Source: Martinezella lusitana
Lineage (GTDB): Bacteria; Pseudomonadota; Alphaproteobacteria; Rhizobiales; Rhizobiaceae
Length of the DNA stretch: 64,000 bases
Assembly: GCF_016901135.1 (NCBI RefSeq)
Contig: NZ_JAFEVL010000024.1
Location: forward strand, 1-64,000
Direction of reading: 5' to 3'
Shown in pieces: positions 27,464-36,475 of the stretch. The notes below the pieces were generated by a model. It saw only the letters and a list, made by a program, of their open reading frames with translations, did no database searches and had not been told where the DNA came from. Position 1 is the first letter of the stretch, and every line of letters starts with the position of its first letter. Made by a program: the position numbers and the translations under genes.

Positions 27464-28547
27464 GTGCCTGGTTCATAAGGCGCCCGAGCTTCCTGTCCCG
27501 CAAACTCCCCTTTACGGCCGAAATCGCTTTCCAATCCTGGCTGGCCAGGATCTGTTCGGCCAGTTGATGATACTCGATATCGGGTCTGAGCCTGAGCTTC
27601 GGAGCGGTTTCCAGAATTCCAACCGAATGGGGCGTTTCGGCGTCCTGTGGCAGTGAATTGCGTTTACGATTGGCCAACTCTCGCTCGAGGTAAGACGGCG
27701 GCGGTCCGAGCCATCGCCTTGCCTGCGCCAGATCAAGCAACTGCGCCACGGCCATGAATGTGACGATGCGCCACGGAAACGACAGGCAGACGAGAGGGTT
27801 GCCGCGGGCGGCGAAAGCGGGAAGGCGTCCCAAGGGAAGCTTCAGGTCAAACCATGCAATGAACGGTTTGCCATTTGCCTGTGACGGCGACCACAAGGTT
27901 TCGATCGCAACCTTTATCTCATCCAGTGCGACGCTGCTCTCCCTCCCCTCGATAGCGGCGTCTACCGCAGCCGTTAGCAGGAGCAGGAAATCTACCGTGG
28001 CCGTCCCTTCGACCTTCTTTCGTCCCCCCGATACCGCGGTCGAGCAGTGTCCACAGATAAGCCGCGCCTCTTCCTCGATACATTCGAAGCGGAAGCGGTC
28101 CCGTGCGAAACAGTGGTCACACCAATCTTGCAGCATGCAACGATGTTTCCGACAAACCGCTGTTTCGACATGAGCCCATTCACGGCGAAGATAGTGATCC
28201 CGGCCCACCGACACATCCTCATCAAGGCAATCGAGGCAGATCCCGCGCTCACGGCGGTCGGCAACATACCAGGTGATCGACCTCACCGATCGGCTCAACA
28301 TCATTGCTTCGACTTCAGCGATCTTTAGTCTGGCGGTGCGCCCCCACGATCTAAGGACCAGCGGATCCGGGCGAAAATCCCGCAATTCGAAACTGCCGGA
28401 AGCCGGCGGCCGATCCTCATGCCCCAGCCAATGCTCGATTTCGCCCGGCGTGCATCCGTAGCGACAAGCCACTCTGGACTGCCAAGATGAGATCAGTTCA
28501 TTTGGGTAAGGCCGCGGTGCGATCGGCAAGAGGGGGATTTGCCTCAC
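27414..28547 (-). CDS. tniQ: TniQ family transposition protein
   Basis: The ~377-residue protein has the TniQ start PYPNELISSWQSRVACRYG, and CLDCLDED and CRKHRCMLQDWCDHC zinc-binding clusters. I chose GTG 28547 because it overlaps the tniB stop as GTGA and places the conserved N-terminus correctly. TniQ proteins act in target selection or assembly with TniA and TniB. Its 3' end overlaps the convergent resolvase gene. Confidence 0.87.
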   Translation of the reverse strand: MRQIPLLPIAPRPYPNELISSWQSRVACRYGCTPGEIEHWLGHEDRPPASGSFELRDFRPDPLVLRSWGRTARLKIAEVEAMMLSRSVRSITWYVADRRERGICLDCLDEDVSVGRDHYLRREWAHVETAVCRKHRCMLQDWCDHCFARDRFRFECIEEEARLICGHCSTAVSGGRKKVEGTATVDFLLLLTAAVDAAIEGRESSVALDEIKVAIETLWSPSQANGKPFIAWFDLKLPLGRLPAFAARGNPLVCLSFPWRIVTFMAVAQLLDLAQARRWLGPPPSYLERELANRKRNSLPQDAETPHSVGILETAPKLRLRPDIEYHQLAEQILASQDWKAISAVKGSLRDRKLGRLMNQALRSERGRSDVPRPTGP

Positions 28548-29467
28548 CGCGCCGATCGCCGCTGGAGCGAGCGTTCCGACCGCCGAACCATGGCGACAAG
28601 CGGCAACACAAGGTCGTCGCGGCTGAAGCTGTCGGCGGTGATACATTCACTACCGTTGCGGATGGCGTCGGTAGCAACGGTCTCCATCAGCCGGAATATG
28701 CGCACAGTCACGCCATCGGTGAGCTCAAGAACCCGCCGGCGAACCGCCGGAGATGTCACTGCCGAAGGCCGGCGTAGGGGAAAAATCGACGCCAGGCTCG
28801 AAAGAAGCTGGCCCAGCTGTTGATCGTTCGACCAGCGCTCCAGGTGAAACGCTTCGAACCGCTCGGCGAGCTGCGGGTCCGTGAGAAGCGCCTGCCGGGC
28901 AAGATCGGTGCCGGCGCAGATCAACGGCACCTTCAGGTCGTTGGCAAGAAAGCGGATCACATTAAGGAAAATCCGTTGCTGGCGAAACGTGCCGGTCAGC
29001 ATGGCGTGGATCTCGTCGATAACAAGCATTCGCACGCCCATCCTGCGCATCAGGCTACGGCAGATCGTTTTCAAGCGGAATGCCGCGTCGCTGTTCGGCC
29101 CCGGCGCGCCGAGCGCATTCAAGAGCTCGCCATAGACATCGCGCTCCAACGGCTCTGCGGGCATCTGCATCGCCACAACCGGCATGAAGGTCACGCCGGT
29201 TCCCCTGTCGAAAGTCACGGGATGATCACGAAGAAACTTGCGGATGATCTTTGTTTTTCCCATGCCGGTGTCGCCATATAGGAGCAGGCAGGGCATGCGG
29301 TCGCGCGGAGGATAGGAGAGCAGATCCTCGAGCCGCAGCAGGGCCGAATTCGCCTGAGCCGTTTCGAGCCAGCGATCTGCCCGGATCCAGGCGATGCGCT
29401 CACTGTCGCTCAACTCGGCATAACTCCGGTAGGCCGGGAGAAGATGGGCATAATCACTCACGACCAT
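28544..29467 (-). CDS. tniB: TniB AAA ATPase
   Basis: The 307-residue protein has Walker A GDTGMGKT and Walker B MLVIDEIH, and resembles TniB/IstB-type transposition regulators, which bind DNA with ATP and recruit TniA. Its start overlaps the tniA stop by 10 bases. Its stop overlaps the tniQ GTG. Confidence 0.92.
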   Translation of the reverse strand: MVVSDYAHLLPAYRSYAELSDSERIAWIRADRWLETAQANSALLRLEDLLSYPPRDRMPCLLLYGDTGMGKTKIIRKFLRDHPVTFDRGTGVTFMPVVAMQMPAEPLERDVYGELLNALGAPGPNSDAAFRLKTICRSLMRRMGVRMLVIDEIHAMLTGTFRQQRIFLNVIRFLANDLKVPLICAGTDLARQALLTDPQLAERFEAFHLERWSNDQQLGQLLSSLASIFPLRRPSAVTSPAVRRRVLELTDGVTVRIFRLMETVATDAIRNGSECITADSFSRDDLVLPLVAMVRRSERSLQRRSAR

Positions 29468-31098
29468 TCCTCCACGGCCAATGGCGACACGTCGACGCAG
29501 ACATCGTCTTCGACGTCCGATTCCGGTAAATCGGTAGTCCGATCACGGGCTGCCAATGCACGCTCTTTCCGCTCAGCATGGCGGCGCATGGCCCGGGTCT
29601 GCTGAACGGCGCTCTCCATAAGCCGCCGTTGCTCGGCGATGGTTTCGAAAATCAGATGCTCGTCGACAGCTCGGACTCCCCGAGCCCTCAGTGCAGCACG
29701 CGCCAGGCGATGTTCTCCGAGCGTAATCGGCGGCCGGTCTAGGGCCGCAAAACGCACTGGCCAGATCGAACCGTCTGCCTGCTCTACATAAACACAGGAG
29801 AGATCGCGCGGATCATACTTGACCCGCATCTGGCGCGACGATCGCCCAGCCAAAGGACTGAGAACGTCATCCCAATAACGAATTCCGAACAGATGCAGGC
29901 CATCCCTGCGGATACAGCGCTCCTCGTAGGGGAGAAAATCGCGCAGAAACTGTTCTGGATCACGCGGCAGGCGCAGGGGCTGGGAACGGGCCGCGACCGC
30001 ATCGTCCCAGGCTGTCCTCGGCGGAAGCAGCAATGCGCTGTGAACTTCGGCATGGTAGCGGCCGACGATCTGGAGGGCCAACCATCTCTCCAATTCGTCC
30101 AGTGTCATTGCGGCATGCTTCTGCGGATCGTAAGAGCCCCGCTTGGCAATGCTGCTCGAAGTGGATCCTGGCAGCAGATGCACTGCGCCCATCATGGTTC
30201 CGATCAGCCGTTCGATATGCCCGCCGTAATGCGGCCGCGCCACAGGCCGGTACATCAGGTCGATCCCATGCTCAGGGGCTCCCCTGACAAGGGCCTTGCC
30301 ATGGAATTCTGCTCCATTGTCGAGGTGAATGACGTCAGGCAATCCAAAAACCGGCCACTCGGCATCAATGCCCTTCGCCTGCAGCCAAGGTTCTTTGGGC
30401 ATCAGCAGGTTCTGGATCGCCAAGGCGACTGATGTCGACGATGGGCTTTCCAGGCTGAGATAGAAGCCGGCCACCATGCGGCTGGCAACATCGATCGCCA
30501 ACGTCAGCCAGGGGCGCTGCAGCGGCTTGCGGCTAACCGCATCGACGATGAACAAATCCACCAGCGTGTGATCGATCTGAACAATCTGAAGGGCATAGTC
30601 GGCGTTATATTCTTGCACGACAACGCCGAACTTTTCGGATGCCGCCTTCGCTCCTTCCCTCCATCGCATAAGTATCTTAGGATCTATGCAGTCTACCCGC
30701 GCCCGGACAGCCGTCCACGATGGCGCGCGAACTCCGCGTTCATGGCAAATTTGCCGTACCCGATCGTGAAGAGCGGTGATCGTTGGCCGCTCGCGTTTCC
30801 GGTAGGTATCATGAATCGCCGCTTGAATGATCTCCTCAATGTCCTGCGGCAACAGCATTCTACCCTTGGAGGGTCCCGGCATAGCATCCAGCAATGAGCT
30901 CGTGACCGGCGATGCGCGATATTGGTTCAGCAGCTTATAGAAACGCGTTTGCCCCAACTTCAGCTCCCGGCAGGCCCTGCCCACATGCGCGGCAGAAAGG
31001 CGGGACAGCAAAGCCAAGGGGCGAATAACCTTCTCGCGCGACACAGCCCTCAGCCAGGCTGCGTCGTCGACGGTCAACTTGTCTGGTTTCCGGCCCAT
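29458..31098 (-). CDS. tniA: TniA DDE transposase
   Basis: The 546-residue protein has an RNase H-like integrase core with DDE residues in QIDHTLVDLFIVD, VIHLDNGAEFHGKAL and GGHIERLIGT. An N-terminal helix-turn-helix region and a C-terminal Mu-type beta domain flank the core. It catalyses strand transfer. Length and order relative to tniB and tniQ match the Tn5053 family. Confidence 0.93.
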   Translation of the reverse strand: MGRKPDKLTVDDAAWLRAVSREKVIRPLALLSRLSAAHVGRACRELKLGQTRFYKLLNQYRASPVTSSLLDAMPGPSKGRMLLPQDIEEIIQAAIHDTYRKRERPTITALHDRVRQICHERGVRAPSWTAVRARVDCIDPKILMRWREGAKAASEKFGVVVQEYNADYALQIVQIDHTLVDLFIVDAVSRKPLQRPWLTLAIDVASRMVAGFYLSLESPSSTSVALAIQNLLMPKEPWLQAKGIDAEWPVFGLPDVIHLDNGAEFHGKALVRGAPEHGIDLMYRPVARPHYGGHIERLIGTMMGAVHLLPGSTSSSIAKRGSYDPQKHAAMTLDELERWLALQIVGRYHAEVHSALLLPPRTAWDDAVAARSQPLRLPRDPEQFLRDFLPYEERCIRRDGLHLFGIRYWDDVLSPLAGRSSRQMRVKYDPRDLSCVYVEQADGSIWPVRFAALDRPPITLGEHRLARAALRARGVRAVDEHLIFETIAEQRRLMESAVQQTRAMRRHAERKERALAARDRTTDLPESDVEDDVCVDVSPLAVEEWS

Positions 31099-31291
31099 CG
31101 ACGCTCGCTCTTACATCGATCTGCAAATCAGGCTAAATTCCACCGAACCTACTCAAGTTCACTCAATTAGAATGAGCGATTATTGTTACGCGGCAAAGAC
31201 ATGCAGTCCGCTTATTTAAAAAGAGGCACAAGCGAGAATCGGGGCAAATCACGGCTTTGAAGACCGCCGAAACCGTTCTTTTGGAGCGCCT

Positions 31292-32443
31292 ATGGCCAAG
31301 CCCAAGACATCACTGACTGCCGTCCAGCGCCGCGCCGAAGAACTCGACACCATTGCCGCGGTGCTGCCGATCGAACGCCGCGACGAACTCGCAGAGCTGC
31401 TTTCCGACCACGACGTCGAAACGCTGCGCCATCTGGTCAACCAGGGTATGGGCGACAACACGCTGCGGGCGCTGACCTCGGATCTCGCTTATCTCGAAGC
31501 GTGGGGGCTGGCGACGACCGGACAATCCCTGCCCTGGCCGGCACCCGAGGCGTTGCTGCTGAAATTCGTTGCCCATCACCTCTGGGACCCGCAGCACCGC
31601 GAGACCGACCCTGATCATGGAATGCCGGCCGATGTCGACGACAACCTTCGAAGCCAGCGCTTTCTGAAATCCTCTGGCCCGCACGCGCCGGCCACCGTGC
31701 GCCGGCGGCTGGCGAACTGGTCGACATTGACCAAGTGGCGCGGCCTCAATGGTGCCTTCGCCTCCCCTGCCCTCAAGTCGGCCATCCGCCTTGCGGTTCG
31801 CGCCGTCCCCCGGACGCGGGGTCGCAAGAGTGCCAAGGCGGTGACGGGTGACGTGCTGGCAAAACTGCTGGCGACCTGCGGAACCGACAGTTTGCGTGAT
31901 CTCCGCGATCGGGCAATCCTGATGGTCGCCTTTGCCTCCGGCGGCCGCCGGCGCAGCGAGATCGCCGGCTTGCGCCGTGAGCAGCTGACCGTCGAGGCGC
32001 CGATCCCAGTGGAGAATGGCGCGCCCCTCCCCTCTCTCGCCATTCATCTCGGTCGAACCAAGACTACGAATGGCGAGCAGGACGACGTCGTCTATCTGAC
32101 CGGCCGGCCGGTGGAGGCGCTGAATGCCTGGATCACGGCGGCGAAAATCGAGAGCGGGAGCGTGTTTCGGGCGATCGGGCGCTGGGGGACTGTTTCGCGG
32201 CGCCAGATCGATCCGCAGTCGGTCAATGCCATCATCAAGCAGCGGGCGGAGATGGCCGGGTTGGCGCCTGGGGAGTTTTCCGCACATGGGCTGCGGTCTG
32301 GCTATCTGACCGAGGCTGCCAATCGTGGCATACCGCTTCCTGAGGCGATGGAGCAGTCGCGCCACCGATCGGTCCAACAGGCATCGAGCTATTACAACAG
32401 CGCCACCCGACGCAGCGGAAGGGCGGCGCGATTACTTTCGTAA
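31292..32443 (+). CDS. Tyrosine recombinase/integrase
   Basis: The 383-residue integrase has a SAM-like N-terminal domain (about 35-150) and a catalytic domain with Arg in FASGGRRRSEIAGL, HGLRSGYLTEA, a later His in SRHRSVQQA and Tyr in SSYYN. It could move the neighbouring unknown gene or resolve plasmid multimers. It lies 193 bases from tniA on the opposite strand. No attachment site was identified. Confidence 0.9.
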   Translation: MAKPKTSLTAVQRRAEELDTIAAVLPIERRDELAELLSDHDVETLRHLVNQGMGDNTLRALTSDLAYLEAWGLATTGQSLPWPAPEALLLKFVAHHLWDPQHRETDPDHGMPADVDDNLRSQRFLKSSGPHAPATVRRRLANWSTLTKWRGLNGAFASPALKSAIRLAVRAVPRTRGRKSAKAVTGDVLAKLLATCGTDSLRDLRDRAILMVAFASGGRRRSEIAGLRREQLTVEAPIPVENGAPLPSLAIHLGRTKTTNGEQDDVVYLTGRPVEALNAWITAAKIESGSVFRAIGRWGTVSRRQIDPQSVNAIIKQRAEMAGLAPGEFSAHGLRSGYLTEAANRGIPLPEAMEQSRHRSVQQASSYYNSATRRSGRAARLLS

Positions 32444-32512
32444 ATCTCCCAGCTGGATTCCCGTCACCGCTTCCCAGATTTCGCAACTCCGAGAAAGACT
32501 CGTTCGCCGTGG

Positions 32513-33583
32513 TCATTTGAAATAGTCTTCGAATGCTTTGAAGCTGTACTGCACGGGGTCACTCTCTGGCTTCAACTGAACTGAGATTTCATCGAAAACC
32601 TGTTGAATGTCAGCAAGGTCTGGATCGGTGTAGATCAACACGGTCACTCCGTGTGTTTTGAAAAACGCCTTCTGTTTTGCGACCTCACGATGGAAATTGG
32701 ACGCTGCCTCTTGGTTCACCGCTTTCTGCGTCTTTGTCTTCAAGCCTGTCAGCCGACCATGGCTCGACCAGGGAGAAAGCTCGAACCCCACTTTGTCCAT
32801 CGTGAATGGATGGATGACCGTGAAATCCAGACGATACTGGTGTTTGCTCGCCGCGCCGCCATAGCGGTATTCCGGAATGAGCAAGGGGACGTCGAGGGGC
32901 TTGTCGGACGCTTCAACGAATTGGGAGTAAAGTTCTGCAATTGCGTCCTGGTGGTCGGAGGCAGCGCCTCGCACCAGAACATTTTTGAAGAATTTTAGAT
33001 ACTCGGCCACACCTGAAAACGTCATTGTTTCGTTCTTGCCCGGTAGCACCAGTCCCGTCTCTAAAATGTGCCCGATCGACCAGTAACGCGGCTTGAACCG
33101 GCGTATTTCGCTCTTGTCGTTTTCCCATTCGCCATCGGCAAAGCGCGGCGTAACCAATAGACCGTAATTCGCGTGGTTCTGCCCGATCCATACCTCGGCC
33201 TCACCGACGGTTGGCCGCGGCCGGTAGAATTCTTCGTAGCGTTTGAGAAATGAGCGACGAAGAAAGAGATGGAGGTATTTTATGTAGTCCGGCGAACGCC
33301 TAACGTTATTGAAAAGTATGTTGTATTTGCTGTCTGAAGGCGTCGAGGCGCGAAACCTAATCCAGGCGTCCATCCAAACCGTCACAAACTGCTCCGGCCC
33401 AGATATGATGTCGTTATGGAGGTCGATAAATTCACCTGCTTTGCTACCGATAATCCCATTCAATGTCTGCTGATCCGGCAAATTGGCGTCCAGCAGAACG
33501 AGAGGCAGCAACTCATTCAATTCCGAATCGATTGCCCTGATCAGTTTGTTTCGCTCAGTTTTAAGCTTGTCTCTCGGTACCAT
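32513..33583 (-). CDS. Unknown protein, possible nuclease fold
   Basis: I do not recognise this ~356-residue protein. A C-terminal segment HQYRLDFTVIHPFTMDKVGF, then ELSPWSSHG, followed by a lysine-rich helix, is reminiscent of a PD-(D/E)XK-like fold, but the key lysine is not evident. ATG 33583 is the best start; a GTG at 33637 extends it. It is convergent with the integrase (70-base gap), so it may be integrase cargo and a defence or anti-plasmid function is possible. Confidence 0.6.
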   Translation of the reverse strand: MVPRDKLKTERNKLIRAIDSELNELLPLVLLDANLPDQQTLNGIIGSKAGEFIDLHNDIISGPEQFVTVWMDAWIRFRASTPSDSKYNILFNNVRRSPDYIKYLHLFLRRSFLKRYEEFYRPRPTVGEAEVWIGQNHANYGLLVTPRFADGEWENDKSEIRRFKPRYWSIGHILETGLVLPGKNETMTFSGVAEYLKFFKNVLVRGAASDHQDAIAELYSQFVEASDKPLDVPLLIPEYRYGGAASKHQYRLDFTVIHPFTMDKVGFELSPWSSHGRLTGLKTKTQKAVNQEAASNFHREVAKQKAFFKTHGVTVLIYTDPDLADIQQVFDEISVQLKPESDPVQYSFKAFEDYFK

Positions 33584-33639
33584 TCTCTCGCTCTCAAGAT
33601 CGCTCTTTTCGTCCTTGCGAGAAGCACTAAACCACACGC

Positions 33640-34069
33640 GTTAAAATTGCGCATAGGTGGTTTCCTGACGGGAACAACAAAGTCCCAGACCATACTTTGA
33701 AGCGAGAATTTTGCTGGCGCCGGCGCACCCACATCGCGGGGTCCAAGTCGACGCTGTTGACTGAGTCGCGAAGAGCGGCACTTGGATGCGTCAGTTTTTC
33801 GATCCCAACGGGCTGACCTTTCACTCGCGCCGGCTCGGTGAGCAAAGAATCCAGTTGATGAATGAGAGCTGCTATTGCTTGAGTGGCGGCTATAACACTC
33901 TGTTTGTAAAGGACATACCCGAGGTGCGATGTAATTCCTCGGCGAACGCGTTAAGGTTTTGTTAACCCTAAATAGCTTGCCAGCCTGTCAGAATCGATGC
34001 TTATTGCCAGCAGCGGAGTGATTAGGAAATTCCGCTCAGAAGCGCTATTTCAAGAAATCAGGTCCGGGG
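33640..34069. promoter_or_regulatory. Upstream region of repABC
   Basis: This gene-free region precedes repA and should contain the autoregulated repABC promoter and RepA/RepB operator. An AT-rich stretch near 33953-33975 carries GTTAAC within a partial dyad (GGTTTTGTTAACC). No strong promoter was identified by eye. Confidence 0.4.
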
Positions 34070-35281
34070 ATGCCCAAAATCGCTGCAAAATTACCGCCAA
34101 AAGATGAAGACCTGATGGGCTTGATTGAGCGCCATTCTCGTTCCTTGTCGGCGCAACTGCAAGAGCATCAGCTCGCGACCTTTCCCCCCACGGCGGAAAA
34201 GGGCATCCGCACGTTTCAGCCCGCTGAGGCAGCAAAGCTGGTCGGCGTGAAAGAGGTTTATCTCCGTCAGCTCGCAAACGAGCTCGAGGGGCTTGAGGTC
34301 AGCACCAGTCCGACCGGGCGCCGGTCATATTCCGTCGAGGATATGCACAAGATCCGCAAGCACCTCGACCAGGTCGGCCGTGGCAATCGTCGTTATCTCC
34401 CACACCGTCGCGACGATGAAGCGTTGCAGGTTATCTCGGTTATGAATTTCAAGGGCGGCTCCGGTAAAACCACGACTGCTGCTCACCTGGCCCAATATCT
34501 CGCGCTTCGCGGCTACCGCGTGCTGGCGATCGATCTGGACCCGCAGGCGAGCCTTTCCACACTCTTTGGCAACCAGCCGGAAACCGATGTCGGCGTAAAT
34601 GAGACGCTCTACGGTGCGATCCGGTATGATGACGCTCGCCCAATGGCCGAAATTGTTCGCGCGACCTACATCCCCGATCTTCATCTGATCCCCGGCAACC
34701 TTGAACTTATGGAGTTTGAACACGATACGCCGCGAGCGCTGATGAAGCGGAAGATCGGCGATACCATGTTCTTCCACCGGATCAGCGAGGTGCTTGACCA
34801 GGTCGCGCCCAATTACGACATCGTGGTGATCGACTGCCCACCGCAACTGGGCTACCTGACCCTCTCCGCCCTGACTGCAGCCACCTCTGTTCTGATCACC
34901 GTGCATCCACAGATGCTCGATGTGATGTCGATGAACCAGTTCTTGTCGATGACATCGGATCTGCTTCGGGAGATCTCATCGCACGGCGCGCGCTTTGATT
35001 ATAACTGGATGCGCTATCTCGTGACACGGTTCGAGCCGAGTGATGGGCCACAGAACCAGATGGTCGGATATCTCAGGGCGATATTCGGAGAAAATGTTCT
35101 AAACTTCCCGATGCTGAAGACAACGGCCGTTTCCGACGCCGGTCTTACCAACCAGACCCTTTTCGAAGTGGAGAGAGGCCAATTCACGCGGGCCACGTAC
35201 GATCGCGCGCTTGAGGCGATGAACAACGTCAACGACGAGATCGAGTCGCTGATCAAGAAAGCATGGGGAAGAAAGTCATGA
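34070..35281 (+). CDS. repA: Plasmid partitioning ATPase RepA (ParA type)
   Basis: The 403-residue RepA has an N-terminal DNA-binding region with a MerR-like helix-turn-helix (TFQPAEAAKLVGVKEVYLRQ) and a deviant Walker A KGGSGKTT at residues 128-135. VLAIDLDPQASLSTLFG and VVIDCPPQLGYLTLSAL follow. It drives plasmid segregation with RepB and represses the operon. Its TGA overlaps the repB ATG (ATGA). Confidence 0.97.
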   Translation: MPKIAAKLPPKDEDLMGLIERHSRSLSAQLQEHQLATFPPTAEKGIRTFQPAEAAKLVGVKEVYLRQLANELEGLEVSTSPTGRRSYSVEDMHKIRKHLDQVGRGNRRYLPHRRDDEALQVISVMNFKGGSGKTTTAAHLAQYLALRGYRVLAIDLDPQASLSTLFGNQPETDVGVNETLYGAIRYDDARPMAEIVRATYIPDLHLIPGNLELMEFEHDTPRALMKRKIGDTMFFHRISEVLDQVAPNYDIVVIDCPPQLGYLTLSALTAATSVLITVHPQMLDVMSMNQFLSMTSDLLREISSHGARFDYNWMRYLVTRFEPSDGPQNQMVGYLRAIFGENVLNFPMLKTTAVSDAGLTNQTLFEVERGQFTRATYDRALEAMNNVNDEIESLIKKAWGRKS

Positions 35282-36321
35282 GCAGGAAGGACATCCTTCG
35301 CACCCCCAAGCCAACCGCCGCCGCCGCGGCGCCGGTTGAAAGACCGACTAAGAGCCGAAGCATTCTTCCGCTCATGGGTTCCCCACCGGCGGAAGGACCG
35401 ACACCGGCGTCATCGCGGCTCACCAGCCAGGTTGGCGGCGCTTTCGCAGAAGGCAAGGCAAGATTTGAGCGCGCCGAAGAAATCGAAAAACGCCTGGCTG
35501 AAGGCCAGACCATCATTGAGTTAGATACGGATACAATCGACCCGTCTTTCATTCCGGACCGCATGCCCGGTGATATCGACGGTCTAGTTGAAGCGATCCG
35601 CGAGCAAGGCCAGCAGATCCCGATTCTTGTGCGCCCTCACCCCGAAACCCCGGGTCGCTATCAAGTCGCATTCGGGCACCGTCGTCTGCGTGCAGTCTCG
35701 GAACTCAACCGTCCCGTCAAGGCGGTCGTCAGGGACCTGACCGACGAGCAGCTCGTCATTGCCCAGGGCCAGGAAAACAATGAACGTGAGGATCTGACAT
35801 TCATCGAAAAGGCGCGTTTTGCCTCCCGGTTGACCGAGAGGTTTTCGCGAGATGTGGTGATGGCCGCGTTGTCAGTCTACAAAAGTGATCTGTCTAATAT
35901 GCTGTCCGTCGTAACGCGCATTCCCAAGGATATTGTCGATGCGATCGGCCCGGCGCCGGGGATTGGCTTAAAAAGTTGGGTGGCTCTCGCCGACCTTCTC
36001 GCACGTGACGCCGACCTCGAACATGCCTCAACCTTCTTGCGATCGGCGGAGGCGAAGGCCCTGCCCTCGGCTGACCGGTTTAAGTCACTTGTTGCCAGCC
36101 TCAAACCCGTGCCAACAAAGCGCGGGCTTCCGCATGTTCTGACGACGCCCACCGGCGTGCGTCTGGCCCAGGTGACGAAGAGCAAAACCAAATTGGACCT
36201 GTCGATTGACCGGCGCGAGATGCCTGACTTCGCCGCATTCGTGCTCGAGCGATTGCCAGTACTCTTTGAGGAGCATCGCGCCAAGAGCGGTGCTGAAGAC
36301 CAGTTGAACAACGGAGACTAA
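35278..36321 (+). CDS. repB: Plasmid partitioning protein RepB (ParB type)
   Basis: The 347-residue RepB starts MSRKDILRTPKP at the ATG overlapping the repA stop. It has the ParB N-terminal motif GQQIPILVRPHPETPGRYQV, then the GHRRLRAVSEL and GQENNEREDLTFIEKA segments, and a helix-turn-helix region. It binds parS sites, two candidates for which lie beyond repC. An earlier in-frame ATG at 35263 lies inside repA and is less likely. Confidence 0.97.
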   Translation: MSRKDILRTPKPTAAAAAPVERPTKSRSILPLMGSPPAEGPTPASSRLTSQVGGAFAEGKARFERAEEIEKRLAEGQTIIELDTDTIDPSFIPDRMPGDIDGLVEAIREQGQQIPILVRPHPETPGRYQVAFGHRRLRAVSELNRPVKAVVRDLTDEQLVIAQGQENNEREDLTFIEKARFASRLTERFSRDVVMAALSVYKSDLSNMLSVVTRIPKDIVDAIGPAPGIGLKSWVALADLLARDADLEHASTFLRSAEAKALPSADRFKSLVASLKPVPTKRGLPHVLTTPTGVRLAQVTKSKTKLDLSIDRREMPDFAAFVLERLPVLFEEHRAKSGAEDQLNNGD

Positions 36322-36330
36322 GCGCAAAAA

Positions 36331-36382
36331 GAAAAAGGCCCCCAAAACGTCGCCGTCGTGGAAACCTCTTTCAGATCTAAGC
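36331..36382 (-). ncRNA. repABC antisense (ctRNA) locus
   Basis: In repABC plasmids a small countertranscribed RNA lies opposite the repB-repC spacer and limits RepC synthesis. On the minus strand a TTGACG -35 (36412-36417) is separated by 17 bases from GATTCT (36389-36394). Transcription would run leftward to a GC-rich fold and a T-rich stretch at 36326-36338. The ends are estimates. Confidence 0.7.
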
Positions 36383-36388
36383 AACCTG

Positions 36389-36417
36389 AGAATCGCACTT
36401 CCACGAATGTTCGTCAA
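36389..36417 (-). promoter_or_regulatory. Predicted ctRNA promoter
   Basis: TTGACG and GATTCT with 17-base spacing on the minus strand, in the position expected for the incompatibility RNA promoter of repABC plasmids. The -10 box is weak (three matches to consensus). Confidence 0.55.
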
Positions 36418-36475
36418 GAGTCTTGGCACCGATTTGGTGAGCCGATTTCTTTTGCCTTGTGAAAGGTGAAAGACG

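Larger units (their letters stand above)
26546..31098. mobile_element. Tn5053/Tn402-like transposition module (tniA-tniB-tniQ and resolvase)
   Basis: A DDE transposase, an AAA ATPase and a TniQ protein form a tight minus-strand operon, with a serine resolvase facing them. This is the gene set of the Tn5053/Tn402 family, which favours res-like targets on plasmids. I could not identify the terminal inverted repeats, so the borders given are those of the genes and the element may be larger or decayed. Confidence 0.8.

Noticed and set aside
26000..31300. Terminal inverted repeats of the tni transposon
   Set aside because: TGTC-type ends were compared around 26155 and 31190 and did not match each other. 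A weak shared GAGT-AGGTTCG motif near 26055 and 31150 is too short to call.
33950..33980. A parS site upstream of repA
   Set aside because: GTTAAC with partial flanking symmetry is present, but it does not share the arms of the two clear palindromes downstream of repC.
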